A model generated the notes under the pieces. It was not told the DNA's origin and did no database searches. It saw nothing but the letters and a program-made list of their open reading frames with translations. The translations under genes and the position numbers were made by a program. 64,000 bases of DNA, taken from NCBI GenBank assembly GCA_037447655.1, contig JBBHKE010002976.1, positions 1-64,000 of the forward strand, given 5' to 3'. Of the stretch, positions 47,916 to 59,530 are shown one piece after another (the first letter of the stretch is position 1; every line of letters starts with the position of its first letter). The DNA comes from Zygnema cylindricum. Its lineage: Eukaryota > Streptophyta > Zygnematophyceae > Zygnematales > Zygnemataceae.

Positions 47916-49241
47916 TTAAACGCAAGTTTGCCTGTGGAGATCGGCGCCCTTGTGTCGGTTTTCAGTTAGTCGCGTTAGTGGTTATTGATTGTCGATCCTA
48001 GGAAGATATGTTAATGAGTGTCTTAATCAGTTTTGTATGTAACTGTTGTAGGAGATACATCATGTGTCTAAAGGAGAGATGCATCAGGATGTAGGGAGAG
48101 AATACTAAGTAAAAAAGAAGTGAGTAAAGAACTGTGAGAGAGAGAGTTTGTGTTGAAAAGCCCTTTGGCTTAATATATTTATATTTAGCCTATACGATTT
48201 TGAGCTGTGAGTTCATTTTTATTTGTAAAATATGATTATGTTTCCGGTGTGAATTATTTGTTATATTGGATCACTTTAGCGATCTTTAACACTGTTAACT
48301 TTGTTGGAAACACATAAAATATAAACTAAACCGATTTTTCTTACGTCTCCGGAGTTTCATGCAGTTGAGTCCAGAGTAGACATTAAAGATCATTAAATTT
48401 ATTCCTTTAGACCAAATATTGAAATGCTTTCAAATAAGGGACGAAAATGTAAGTTTAGAGTATAATATCAAATTTTTGTTTACATTATTGTTAAAGTTGA
48501 TGTTTTCTCCATCATCAAATGTCAAGTGAAACTGATTTTTGTTAGTGAATGGAGAATGGTATTTTGATTAAAATGGTACATGAATATCGAGTGTGAACGA
48601 ATGGAGCTATATTGGGAGGAAGATTACAAGCAATAAAAAAATGGTTGTCGAATCAAATCAATGACAAAAGAAACAACAAAAAAAATACCAGAATTTGCAG
48701 GTAGAATAGAAGTTTCTACAAGAATTTCTAAAATTTCTGCGAGAATCAGCTCGGAAATCTAAGTGCAAGAGCAATGTCACCTCGCATACAAATGAGTACG
48801 TAAATTAATGATGTAAATAAAAGCTTCCAGTGCTTCTGGATATGACACTCCAATGAGCTCGGTTGAGCTCGGTTGGAGCCTCGAGCTCCTGAAGGAACTT
48901 TTCCCCAAGCTCGAATCGCATGAAGTTTCATTTCAAATCCACCATTTAGAATTTGTTACGTAACTCCCTAATTTGTTGGCACTATGCAAAAAAATTCACC
49001 ATGTTTGGCTATAATGAACCACCTGAATGGCAAAAATGTACCCAAGGTCCCCTAAATCCTTGTTTTAAACGTAATGGATAATTTTTTTCTAACCTTGGCA
49101 TCAACTTCTGTTGTTTTTGGATGATCAAGGTGTCGTCAACATAGACGCTTATAAAGACTCGTAATTTCTTCTTGAAATAAAAACAAATGATTAAATTTTA
49201 GCTTAATGAATCCTTAAAATTTTAGGTGTTTATAGAGCTAA
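47916..49241. other. Retroelement-related non-coding stretch
   Basis: Contains an LTR-like segment from about 48049 (TGTTGTAGGAGATACATC), and a part (about 48310-48640) repeated in inverted orientation at 59170-59490. Shared words are CTTACGT, TTTCATGCAGTTG, GTCAAGTGAAACTGATTTTTG and GAGTGTGAACGAATGGAGC. No gene is supported. Confidence 0.5.
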
Positions 49242-49676
49242 ATGTTTTATAAGCGTGGCGATTTTTTAGCGACCCGTTCTGAAACGGAGTTTTTTGAATA
49301 CATTCAAACGGTTTGGAAAACAATCCGGGATGCATTACTGGGGGCACAAAGGAGGCAAGAATTAAATGTTAACAAAAAGCGAGGTGATTGGGTGGTAACA
49401 AGTGACAAAATTTGGCTTTCAACAACTCATTACAAGTGGAAGATCGAGGGACAATCGGATCCTACGGGGAAATTCGCTCCAAAGTACATCGGACCATTTA
49501 ATGTAATCACGATGTTATCGTTAGTTGCTGCCAAATTAGACTTTCCGCCTTCGACAAAATTTCATTTAGTGATACATATGATTCAATTGAAACCAACATA
49601 TCTTAGACCGATTGAAGGAAAATTGGAATTGGATCCCTCAATAACTATAGAACCTGAGGTTGATTGATGGGTAATA
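49242..49676 (+). pseudogene. Gypsy integrase C-terminal fragment
   Basis: A 141-codon frame carries RRQELNVNKKRGDWVVTSD, KFAPKYIGPFNVI and FHLVIHMIQLKPTY. These match the end of Ty3-type integrases (GDxV, a PKxxGPF block, and HxxxHxxxLKP). No catalytic core precedes it, so it is a 3' pol remnant on the plus strand, unrelated in position to the minus-strand Gypsy element at 30-46 kb. Confidence 0.75.
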
Positions 49677-49884
49677 GATTGGGTTGGTCAACGGTATAAG
49701 GTTGGCAATACTATATGTTGAAAAAGGTATTTCATCTTCTATCTCTTGAGTCTATGTTCTTACTACAACCCTCATACTTGTCGTAGTCACTGAGGACTTA
49801 AAGATAGCCATGGCTGCCTTAAGGTGTGAGGAAGACATGCTAAGGGAGCAGGAGGCATAGCTCATTGCAAAAAGCAAGCGCCGA

Positions 49885-49980
49885 GACTAGGATTTAAGGT
49901 GTCGAGACTAGGATTTGATCCTAGGACCTACGTATTAGGAAATGTACGGTGTAGCCGTGCGCCTTATCTATTAGGTCTTG
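49885..49980 (-). other. tRNA-like sequence next to the Copia LTR
   Basis: On the minus strand GACCTAATAGATAAGGCGCA resembles the 5' half of an arginine tRNA, and ATCAAATCCTAG with its partner GTCCTAGG resembles a T arm. An anticodon arm is not convincing. It is either a tRNA pseudogene or part of a SINE. A CGAGACTAGGATTT stretch is repeated twice just beside it. Confidence 0.35.
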
Positions 49981-49990
49981 ATGAAGCTAA

Positions 49991-50500
49991 AAGTTTACAA
50001 ACCAAAATAAAATACACACGACAATGGTGTTCCTCCAAAAGCATTTAATATATTAAGCACAATGCAAATACAACTTTTCTTCCTTCCTTTTACTTCTGAC
50101 CTTTCTACGCCTCTTTAACTAGCTACACCTCCAAAAGATAATACTACCACGAAGTCTCAACTAATATATAGGTACACGACTAGAAACGCGTAGGAATGAA
50201 CATGGTGACATGAACGACCGATAAGTAGAACCGACTTGAACAACACGGTACGACTATGAAAGTCAACTCAAACCAACTTGAATCACACGGTACGACTTGA
50301 ACTTACGTGAAATGAAACTACAAAGCAATTTCCACGTCACTTCTATAGTACTATTCAAACATACGTGAAACAAAATGAATACTTTATTTCTACGTAACTT
50401 CAAATATCCAGCGACGAAACTACTTTCATCGCTAGTCGTCGCTACTTTAGCTACGAAAGTATCTCGTCGCTAAGTAAGTGTTCAGTAGAATATCCTGACA
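49991..50500 (-). repeat. 3' LTR of the Copia element
   Basis: Direct repeat of 55276-55784. In the minus sense it starts TGTCAGGATATTC after the purine tract. Shared blocks include GTTCCTCCAAAA, AATATATTAAGCA and GATAAT/ATCTACCACGAAGTC. Confidence 0.85.
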
Positions 50501-50534
50501 TTCCCTCTCTTACTGAGACACTCAAAGCCTCCTC

Positions 50535-52137
50535 TTACTCCATTCCCACTAACTTCTTTCCCATTTCATAGACTTCCTTCAATGCTGCTTTGGTTGACAT
50601 ATCAGCAGCTTGTTCTTGTGTAAAAACAAACGAAAATTCAACTTCTTTTTCCGCAGCCAAATCTCGAACAAAATGCCACTGAATTTTAATGTGTTTAGTG
50701 CGCTTATGCAAAATAGGATTTTTACTAAGTGCAATGGAAGACATGTTATCACTGCTTATGCAAAATAGGATTTTTACTAAGTGCAATGGAAGACATGTTA
50801 TCACTTAGTATTTGCATGCATTCTTTTTCCACTCCAACCTCCGATAGAAATTCTTTAATCCACACAGCATTCTTTGCAGCATGACATGCAGCCATATACT
50901 CCACCTCAGTTGATGAAAGTGCCACAATAGGTTGGAAACGGGAATTCCACGAGATAGCTCCTCATGCAAGTAAAAATACATATCTTGACGTAGACCTCTT
51001 TGTATCATGGTCTCCTCCATAGTCGGCATCACAAATATCCATAACAACTCAAGCCCTCACGTTTCCTATAAACAATTCCAAGACTAAGTGTTCCAGCCAA
51101 ATATCTAAATATTTTTTTCACTGCCTCCCAATGTATTTTTTTCGGATTGCTACAATACCGACTAACCACGCTCAGTGCGGCACTAATGTCTAGCCTAGTA
51201 CCAACACTAAAATACATTAAGCTTCCGACCGCCTTCCTATATGGGGCATCAACGTCGTGACTTTTAACAAAATTAGAAAGCTCATCACGAGGATCAAGGG
51301 GAGTTCCTAGTGGCTTACAATCTAAAAACCCAAATTGTTCAAGTACCTCTTTTGCATATTGTTCCTGGCTCAACTTAATATCTCCGTTCCTCCTCCTTTG
51401 AATCTGAACTCCCATAATGTATTGTGCATCTCCCAAGTCTGTGATTCTAAAATACTTCCGAAATTCAATTTTTAATTCTCCAAGTAAATCCAAGTTGTGA
51501 GAGATAGAAATGGCATCATCTATGTAATCACTGAAACTACCATGTCCCTACCTTCTCCCCGAATATACACTCCACAATCTGCAGTAAACCTGCTAAATCC
51601 AAAAATTAGTAAGACCTTGTGAAGCTTATGTTCCATGTGCTTGGTGCTTGCTTCAAACTATAAAAATCCTTCCACAACCTCCATACTTTTCCATTATTTC
51701 CAGGAACTTCTTCGAGAATTTTCATATACACCTCCTCTTATAATTCTCCATTTAAGAAAGCTGTCTCTACATTCATCTGTTGGATATGTATTCCATCCGC
51801 CGCCGCCATTGCAATAATTGCTCGCAAAGAATCAAACTTAACCATAGGAGCAAAAGTCTTTGAATAATCAATACCCTCCTTCTGCTAAAATCCTTTACAT
51901 ACTAACCGCGCTTTATACATAAGAATTTCTCCTGAGGTACCCGTCTTTGAATAAAACCCATTTTGAGTCTATCGCCTTTTTACCAACTGGTAACTCTACT
52001 TCTTTGAAGCACCCATTTGCTTTCACAGAATTATACTCCTTTATAAATGCTGGTTTCCACTTTTCCTCCCATCCGTCCGAGTCTCTAGCCTCTTGACATG
52101 ATTGAGGATTAGCCGGATGATTTTTTGTAATTGCCTT
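50535..52137 (-). pseudogene. Copia reverse transcriptase and RNase H (broken)
   Basis: Minus-strand frames include a YIDD catalytic box (about 51520), LKIEFRKYFRITDLGDAQYI, LSQEQYAKEVLEQFGF, PYRKAVGSLMYFSVGTRLDI and HWEAVKKIFRYLAGTLSLGI (51493-51029). RNase H follows with SDNMSSIALSKNPILHKRTK, HIKIQWHFVRD and TKAALKEVYEMGKKLVGME up to 50535. A 50 bp direct duplication (ATGCAAAATAGGATTTTTAC...) at about 50706-50810 repeats the SDNMSSIALSKNP segment. The N-terminal part is interrupted by stops. Confidence 0.85.
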
Positions 52138-54016
52138 TCATAAGAAAAAGAATTCCGCCTTTCCTTCTCTAAGCTCGGAAATTGCCATCTGATAACTAGT
52201 TTGCTTTTTATAAGATTGCCCTAGTGAGAATCGTTCCGGTGACTTCCCTTTCGTTGATCTCTTTCTTCTCCATACGTCTTTTGCAAATTCCTTATCCGAA
52301 TCACTGCTCTCTATCTTGTCATCACCCTCTTTCTCAAAAGGTGTTTCTTCTGGTGTCACATTGTTTGTGTGAGTGGATGATTCTCTAATGACCTTGTCCC
52401 CGGTGCTTAGTTGCTGGTGGACTTAGGTTTCGGAACTTTCTCTAAAGCGTGCTCAAGAAATTGCACCCTTTTCTTTGTCCCTACCTCTATCAAGACTTCT
52501 TTTTCTTCCTCCTCTCTTGTGAATTTTTCATAATGACTATCCTCCTCGTAATCTTGGGCCCGTTTAGACTCATTAGCTCCTTTTACTATCCATTCCAGAT
52601 TTTCATTGAACACTACATTTCTAGATTCTCGGACCCTCCTAGTAACGGGATTATATATCCGATATTGCATCGAGTTTTCACTTTATCCCACAAAGTATCC
52701 TTCCCATGAATGTGCTGCAAACTTCCCCTCCCGGTTTCTTTCCTCTACATACTCCATAGCCTCACATCCCCAAATCCTTAAATGTTTTGCCGTAGGCACT
52801 TGTCCACTCCAAAGTTCCTCCGGTGTTTTGTTACCTAAATGCCGAGTATATTCTCCAGTTGGTAACATGATTAGCCGCCCTGATTGCCTCTCCCCAAAGA
52901 CGATGAGTGAGTTTTGTCGTATGGAGCATGGCCCTCACCATCTCTTGCAATGTCCGATTTTTCCTCTCTGCTATTCCATTTGATTGTGGGGAATAAAGAG
53001 CCGTGAACTGCTGCGTAATCCTTGTCTCCTTACAATATTCGGCGAAGGCAAGAAATTCTCCTCCACGGTCCGATCGTACTGCTTTTACTTGCCTCTCACT
53101 TCCCTCTCAACCATAACCACAAAATCTTTAAATATCTGTAATGCATCTAATTTTGCCTTCAAAAGGTACACCCATGTCTTTCGCTGAAATCATCAACTAT
53201 CACCATAATGTATTTATTTTTTCCAATGGTTTCTAGATGTATGTCACCACAAAGGTCTACATGAACTAGGTCTAAAGAGGCATTCGCTTTGAACTGAAGG
53301 TCTTTCACTGGACGAGGCTTCCTTTTATGCTTCCCTTTTGTGCATCCTACACATTCGATAACCTTTTCTCCTGTCGTCACGTCTAGTCCCCGAACCGCAC
53401 CATGACGAATCATCTCTTTGATATTACTCTTTGAAGTATGAAACATACGATGATGCCACAACGTGAGGTCCTCGTTGTTGACCTCAGCCGAATGATGGTG
53501 CCCTTCCTCTTCCGCCGTCCTATTTTATGGTTTTCTCCAAATTAGTCTACTTTGCATATTTTCAGTTACAACCCCCTCTGCAAATGGTCATGTTTTACAA
53601 CTCAAAATGATTCTACCCCCTTCCATGCATGTGGCTCTTTCACCTTTCCCCTAAAGTTGTGGGACACTTAAGAGATTGATGCATTCCCTCGGATTATAAA
53701 ACACATTTTTAAAACGTTCTCTATTGACTCTAGTTTTTCCTTCCCTATCTTGTGTCGGTAGATCCAATCATATTGTTCCCACTGTATCAATAACCATCAT
53801 CGAACCGTTAGCCACTATGATGGATTTTGGTATAGTGAGTTTGCTCATATCACTGAATAGTTCTGGGTCTAAACACATGTGATGGGTAGCACGTGAGTCT
53901 ATGATTGAATTGTTAAATTTTCCTTTACTCTCTTTGCCCCGTGTGTGAAATAGGATATCCTCTTTTTCTTGTAATTCCTCCATAAGTGAGATGAAGAATT
54001 CTAGATCCTGTCCCAC
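52138..54016 (-). pseudogene. Copia protease and integrase (broken)
   Basis: The protease block reads SIIDSRATHHMCLDPELF (about 53916 downward); the usual catalytic DSG is DSR here. The GAG-pre-integrase and zinc region follows with MWHHRMFHTSKSNIKEM and ECVGCTKGKHKRKP, then the integrase core with LVHVDLCGDIHLETIG and YIMVIVDDFSERHG (53461-53159), and the core end with NKTPEELWSGQVPTAKHLRI and WGCEAMEYV (52868-52683). MQYRIYNPVTRRVRESRNV (52670) marks the integrase tail. Frames shift several times. Confidence 0.85.
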
Positions 54017-54119
54017 TGGCCCATCCCCAACAAAATTCCCTCTACCTGATAAACCAATTCCTCCACTTGCTCCGCCTCTAAATTGTCCCCCTCCGCGATT
54101 GTTTCTTTTGTTTTGATAA

Positions 54120-55236
54120 CAACCGCGACCAGTGTGTCCCCATTTATGACAAACATTACACTGTTTACTTTTGTCTAAGCATTCAAAAGAGCCATGCCCA
54201 ATCTCGTTACAATTTTAACAAGTCATCTGAGAGGTATCACGTTGATATGAGCCTCTCCCTGGGCCCTGTGACCTGCCTCCTCGTCCACAATGTCCACCTC
54301 CTCTCCCCCTCGATCCCCTAAAGTTGTAAGCTCCTCCCTCCTCCTCCTCTTAATAACTCCGGTAGGATGACCCCTTGTTTTCCTCTTTTGGTGTTGCTTT
54401 CTCCTTCTCCGTACTCTTCAAGTGATTGATAGCGTATGCCATTGTTGGTTTCTCTCGCCCCTTGATAACCTCCTTTGCTACCGCAAACTTGCTTGGAAGA
54501 CTCCTCATAAAGACAAACAACCTTTTTTTTTCTGTAGGAAAGTTATTGAGTGAGTTAAGTTGTTTTATGATGACATTAAACCTTTTGAATCCATCATCAA
54601 TGGACTGATTCTTCTTCATTCTAAACCCAATATATTCTTCAAAGAGATAATTTTCATTTGCCTCAACCCCTTTTCAAACGCATTTTGCAAAGCGGTTTAA
54701 CAATCAAAAGCCCTATCATGAGTTAGAAGGTGTTCATGCATAGAACTAGCACAACTTTTTATAAGTGCGGTGGAGGCCGTCATATCTTTCTTGTCCCACT
54801 TATGTGCTCCGGCTGGATCCACGGAAGGATCCGGTCGTGTTTCTTCCCCGATGACGATATCCCAAAGTTTTTTCGGTGTGAATGCTCCTCAAATGTATCT
54901 CTTCCAAATTGCATAGTTGGAACCCGTGAAAACGATGGTCTTTTTAAATACTTTAAAGCCATAATCTTTGCTCTCATCCTCTTTCTCATAAAGTTTAGAT
55001 TTCCCCTTCTTTTTCTTTATTTTCTTAGAGCTGTGTGAGTCTCCACTTACTCCTCCATCTCCATCATCTCCTTGTGTTTTGAGAAACTCTTGAAAGCGTT
55101 TAAACATTCCCTCGTCCATCATCACATTTTTCTCCCCCCATTCGTCAAACTCATCGTATTGTGTCCCTATTATTCCTCCGCCACTAACTCCTCCACTAAC
55201 TCCTCCACTAGGTTGGGATTTCCCTTTCTCCGCCAT
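54120..55236 (-). pseudogene. Copia gag (broken) with two CCHC-like knuckles
   Basis: Starts at 55236 (MAEKGKSQPSGGVSGG), with FTGSNYAIWKRYI at the end of its first frame. After frame changes comes FKRFNVIIKQLNSLNNFP and FMRSLPSKFAVAKEVI (54619-54350). Two zinc knuckles follow near 54225-54130: CNEIGHGSFEC, with its first cysteine pair disturbed by a stop, and CNVCHKWGHTGRGC, intact. The FKR/MRSLP blocks are typical of Copia gag. Confidence 0.8.
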
Positions 55237-55275
55237 ACCGACAAGCGTTGCCAGTGACCCGCTCCGATACCAAAT

Positions 55276-55784
55276 TGTAAGTTAACAAACCAAACAAAAT
55301 AAACAATCAACAATAATGTTCCTCCAAAACATATAATATATTAAGCATAAGGCAAATACAACTCCTTTTGTTTCTACCTTTTTACTTCTAACCTTTCTAC
55401 ATCTCCTTAATAAGCTACGCCTCCAAAAGATAAATCTACCACGAAGTCTCAACAAATATAAATGTACAGGACTAAACAAAACGCGTGGCGAAGTATACGG
55501 CTGACTAAAGGTAGTCGTCCTAAGTTAGTTGACCAACAAAGAAAGTCAACTACCAAGTGATTTGAAATACGCGGTACGACTAGAACTTAAGTGAACCGGC
55601 GTGAGGAAACAATTTCCACGTCACTTCTATGGTACGACTAGAACTCGCGCGAAATGAAACGAACAGATAACTTTTACGTCACTTCAAATATCAAGTGACG
55701 AAAATTACTTCGTCGCTCGTCGCCGCTACCTTAGCTACGAGAATATCTCTTCGCTAAGTGAGTGCTTAGTACTCAAACTTAACA
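55276..55784 (-). repeat. 5' LTR of the Copia element
   Basis: In the minus sense it starts TGTTAAGTTTGAGTAC and ends TTAACTTACA. The primer-binding site lies two to three bases inside. It differs from the 3' LTR at many sites, so the insertion is not recent. Confidence 0.85.
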
Positions 55785-55979
55785 TTTATAATCCCACACG
55801 ACACGTAATTATTGAATCACAAAATGTGAATTTCCATGTGGACTTGAAATCCGCAGTTGAGTGATTGGCAAAATTGCTTAGAAATTTGGATTTTCATAAT
55901 GAAGCCAAAATTTCCAATTTCTGAGACATTGAGGAGTCCGGTGAAGACAATGAGCATGATCCAGCTTTCAATGTTAAGA

Positions 55980-57372
55980 GGGGGAAACAAAAGTTGGACA
56001 TTGAAGAAAAAAATGAAAATATTGATGTTAAATCGCGACATCGAAATTCTCAAATGTCATCAAAATCTCAAAATTCCACAAAATCAAAATCATGCTCCTC
56101 AAGTCAAATCTAATTGGATAAAGACAAAGAGTCCCATGTAAAATTAAGGATTACGCAAGAATCTAAGGGGAGAAAAATAGTCTAGATTGTCTTTTGACCG
56201 AAAAAGAGGAAACATTGATAATTCACATTACTTCATTTCGGTGACTAAAGAGAATGATTTCCTCCTCTAACAATCATTTTCTGAGAACTTCGCCGGTGAC
56301 CCCCGATCTTATTCTAAAGAAAGAAATTCGGGTGATTGGGAGTCAAAATGGTAGGCGTCTTGGATGATAGGATATAAGTCCATAGTAGAGATTGAAACAT
56401 TTGAGGAAGTTGATTTACCGGAGGGGAAGAAGGTGATCGATGCGAACTGGGTCTTCAAGACAAAAACTGGAGTTTATGGAAGAGTAATTAAGTATAAAGA
56501 TATTTTAGTATCTAAAGGTTTTAAGCAATTTGAAACAATTGATTTTATTGAGACATATGCGCCACTTGTAAAGTTCGACTCTCTACGAATGATTATGGCG
56601 ATTCCGGCAATTGGAAAGAAACACATCCATCAAATGGATGTGGAAACTGCTTTCTTAAATGGTAAACTTGAAGAAAAACTCTACATGAATATCTTAGATA
56701 GAGTTGCCTCGAAGAAAGGGAGGGTACGGCGCTTGTGAAATTTTTTGTATGGGTTGAAGCAAAGTCTTTGTACGGGTTGAAACAAAGTCTCTGTACGGGT
56801 TGAAATAGGCGCCTTGGTATCTTCGGATAAATTCGGTATTAACCATTTTCGGACTTAAACGTACTACTTCAGATTCGGGCGTTTACGTTAAAGGGGAAGG
56901 AGAAGAAAAATAATTTTCTCAGTTTACGCGGAGGATTTTTTGATGACTTCTGACAGTTTACAGAAAATCAGCAAATTGAAGGCTTTTTCTACCCTTTTAT
57001 TTTAAGGTAACAGACCTGGAGACGTCCGTTACATTTTGGGGATAAAAGTGATAAGATATCCTAACGAAAATATCAAACCGAGTCAAGCTCAATACTGCAG
57101 AGAAGTGTTAGAGCAGTTTGGCATGTTAGATACGAAACCACTTTCTACGCCCATGGATCCCAAGTGTCACTTAAAAAAGTTTGAGGAGGAATTATTAGTC
57201 GACGTTCCATATCGAGAAGCCATCAGAAGTCTTATGTACTTGAGTGTGGGTACTTGTCCGGATATTGCTGCGGTCATGAACTAAAGAAATCCCATTGGGA
57301 GGCCGTGAAACATATCCTTCGATATTTGGCTGGTACGATTGAGGTTGGACTGACGTACAAATTGGCAAGTTG
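55980..57372 (+). pseudogene. Copia pol fragment (reverse transcriptase), plus strand
   Basis: Contains the Copia RT start (KKVIDANWVFKTKTGVYGRV, DFIETYAPLVKFDSLRMIMA, HIHQMDVETAFLNGKLEEKL at 56364-56738), then KPSQAQYCREVLEQFGMLD and PYREAIRSLMYLSVGTCPDI (57036-57284), and HWEAVKHILRYLAGTIEVGL just before 57372. Frames shift and the catalytic YVDD region is damaged. A second copy lies inverted from 58515 to 57375. Confidence 0.8.
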
Positions 57373-57374
57373 TT

Positions 57375-58515
57375 TTGACTCTTCAATCTTCCTTAAATGA
57401 CACTTGGGATTCATGGGCATAGAAAGTGGTTTCGCATTTGACATGCCAAACCGCTCTAACACTTCTTGCAGTATTGAGCTTGACTCGGTTTGAAATTTTC
57501 GTTAGGAAATATTATAAATTCTATCCCCAAAATGTAACGGTCGTCTCGGAGGCCTGTTATCTTAAAATAAATGCGTAAAAAAACCTTCAATTCGTTGATT
57601 TTCTTTAGAATGTCGAAAGTAATCAAAAAATCGTCCACGTAAACGGAGAAAATTATTTTGTCTTCTCCTTCCTCATTAACGTAAACGCCCGAATCTGAAG
57701 TAGTCCAATTAAATCCAAAATCGGTTAACATTGAATGTAATCGTAGGTACCAAGTATGGAGCGCCTCCTTCAACCCGTTCAAAGACTTTTGGCGCCTTAC
57801 CTTACCTTCCCTTCCTTTGAGGCAACTCCCTTCGGAATCTTCATATACATTTTTTTTTTTTTTTTCAGGTTCTCCGTTCAAGAACGCGGTTTCAACATCC
57901 ATTTGGTGGATGTGTTTTTTTCCAACTGCCGCAATCGCCACAATCATCCGGAAGGAGTCGAATCCTGTTGCTGAAAACCTTTGCATACTAGTCTAGCTTT
58001 ATACTTACTCACTTCTCCAAAAGCACCAGTTTTTGTCTTGAAGACCCAGTTCGCATTGATCACCTTCTTCCCTTACGGTAAATCAACTTCTTTGAATGTA
58101 CGTTTCTCTACGATGGACTTGTATTCTTTCTCCCAAGCCGGCTGCCATTTTGACTCCCAATCACCCGAATTTTTTGCGTCAGGATAATATCAGGGGTCAC
58201 CGGCGGAGATCTCACAAAGTGATTGCTAGAGGAAGAAATCCTCCTCCTTAGTCGCCGAGATAAAGTAATGTGAATTTTCAACATTTCCTCCTTTTGGGTC
58301 AAAAATAATCTAGCCAGTGTTCTACCTTGAGATTTGCATGTTCTCCTCCTTAAAGTAACTTCCGACTCTCTTTTTTAATGCAATTCGGTTTGATTTGAGT
58401 GGCATGATTTTGAACTTGTAGAATTTCGAGATTTAGATGACATTTGAGAATTTGAATGTCTATTTAACGTCAATGATTTCAGTTTCTTCTTCAATGTCCA
58501 ATTTTTTATCCCCCT
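57375..58515 (-). pseudogene. Copia pol fragment (reverse transcriptase), minus strand
   Basis: Minus-strand frames read DSFRMIVAIAAVGKKHIHQ, MDVETAFLNGEPEKK, WTTSDSGVYVNEEGEDKIIF, SVYVDDFLITFDILKKINEL (with the YVDD box intact) and PSQAQYCKKC (57986-57456). The segment 58380-58515 is the inverted match of 55990-56115. It converges tail to tail with the plus-strand fragment at about 57373. Confidence 0.8.
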
Positions 58516-58519
58516 TTTT

Positions 58520-59530
58520 GATATAGACAACCGGATCAGGCTCAATGTTGTCATCAGCTAATATTGTCAGCTACCTTAGATTTTTTTTCTTTTTCATCAT
58601 GAACATATATTTTAACTTTTTTTAATTTTATTGCCAAAGCTTTTTTTTCTCGTCAATGTTTATTTGTGGTTGTATAATGAGTGCTATCTTCTATCACCTT
58701 TCGATCTATTATGGATTGCCAATGTGCTTTTCCTACTATCCTCTAAAATCGTCAAAACCAACACACTTTTTACAAGTCCTAAAAGTAAAGTTTTCTAGGA
58801 GTCGGGCCAATATTGATCACTAGTGCAAAGGGCTATTTCTAAAACTCAGTAAGCCAAAATTGATGACTTTACCTAGATGATGCCACAAGAACCACAGTAG
58901 AAGCAATCAGTAGAAATGGAAAGAAGATCATTGCAATCAACACACTACAACGGACGAGACAAAGTTAAATCAACAGAAAAATACACACATCATGTGAGAC
59001 AAAGTTAATCAGCGTGAAATCACAACAACAAAAGCTCATTACAATTCCATTCATAAAGGGATCGACCTTTTATATTTCACACTAATACGAGAGATATCAC
59101 TTAAAAACTTCTCACCCACTTCAGCCCTATATTCTACTCACAGATCCTGGTGTTCATCTTGTTATTAATTTGATTCCACGACTTTTATGTACTACTGTAA
59201 CCTTCCTCCCAATATAACTCTATTAGTTCACACTCGATATTCATGACATTGATCAAAATTTCATTCTCCGCTCCCTAACAAAAATCAGTTTCACTTGACA
59301 TTTGATGATGGGAAAGCATCAACTTATACAATAGTAAAAACAAAAATCTGATATTATACCCTAAACTTACAAAATCGTCCCATATTTGAAAGCGTTTCGA
59401 CATTTGGCCAAGAGAAACAATATTTAGTGCTTTCGAATGCCGAGTCTAGTCACAACTGCGTGAAACTCCCGGACACGTAAGAAAATTGGTTCTATTCCAA
59501 TTTTATAAGCCCAACGTAGCTCAAATTATT
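58520..59530. other. Retroelement-related non-coding stretch
   Basis: AT-rich; 59170-59490 is the inverted counterpart of about 48310-48640 (LTR or untranslated sequence). It ends where the 3' flank of the LRR gene begins. No coding region is supported. Confidence 0.5.

Larger units (their letters stand above)
49991..55784 (-). mobile_element. Copia retrotransposon, structurally complete but decayed (5.8 kb)
   Basis: Direct repeats of about 510 bp bracket gag, protease, integrase, reverse transcriptase and RNase H in Copia order on the minus strand. The primer-binding site just inside the 5' LTR (about 55259-55273) reads TGGTATCGGAGCGGG, one mismatch in its first twelve bases from the initiator-Met type used by plant Copia elements. 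A purine tract AAGAGAGGGAA precedes the 3' LTR. Many frameshifts and stops mean it is no longer active. Confidence 0.9.
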
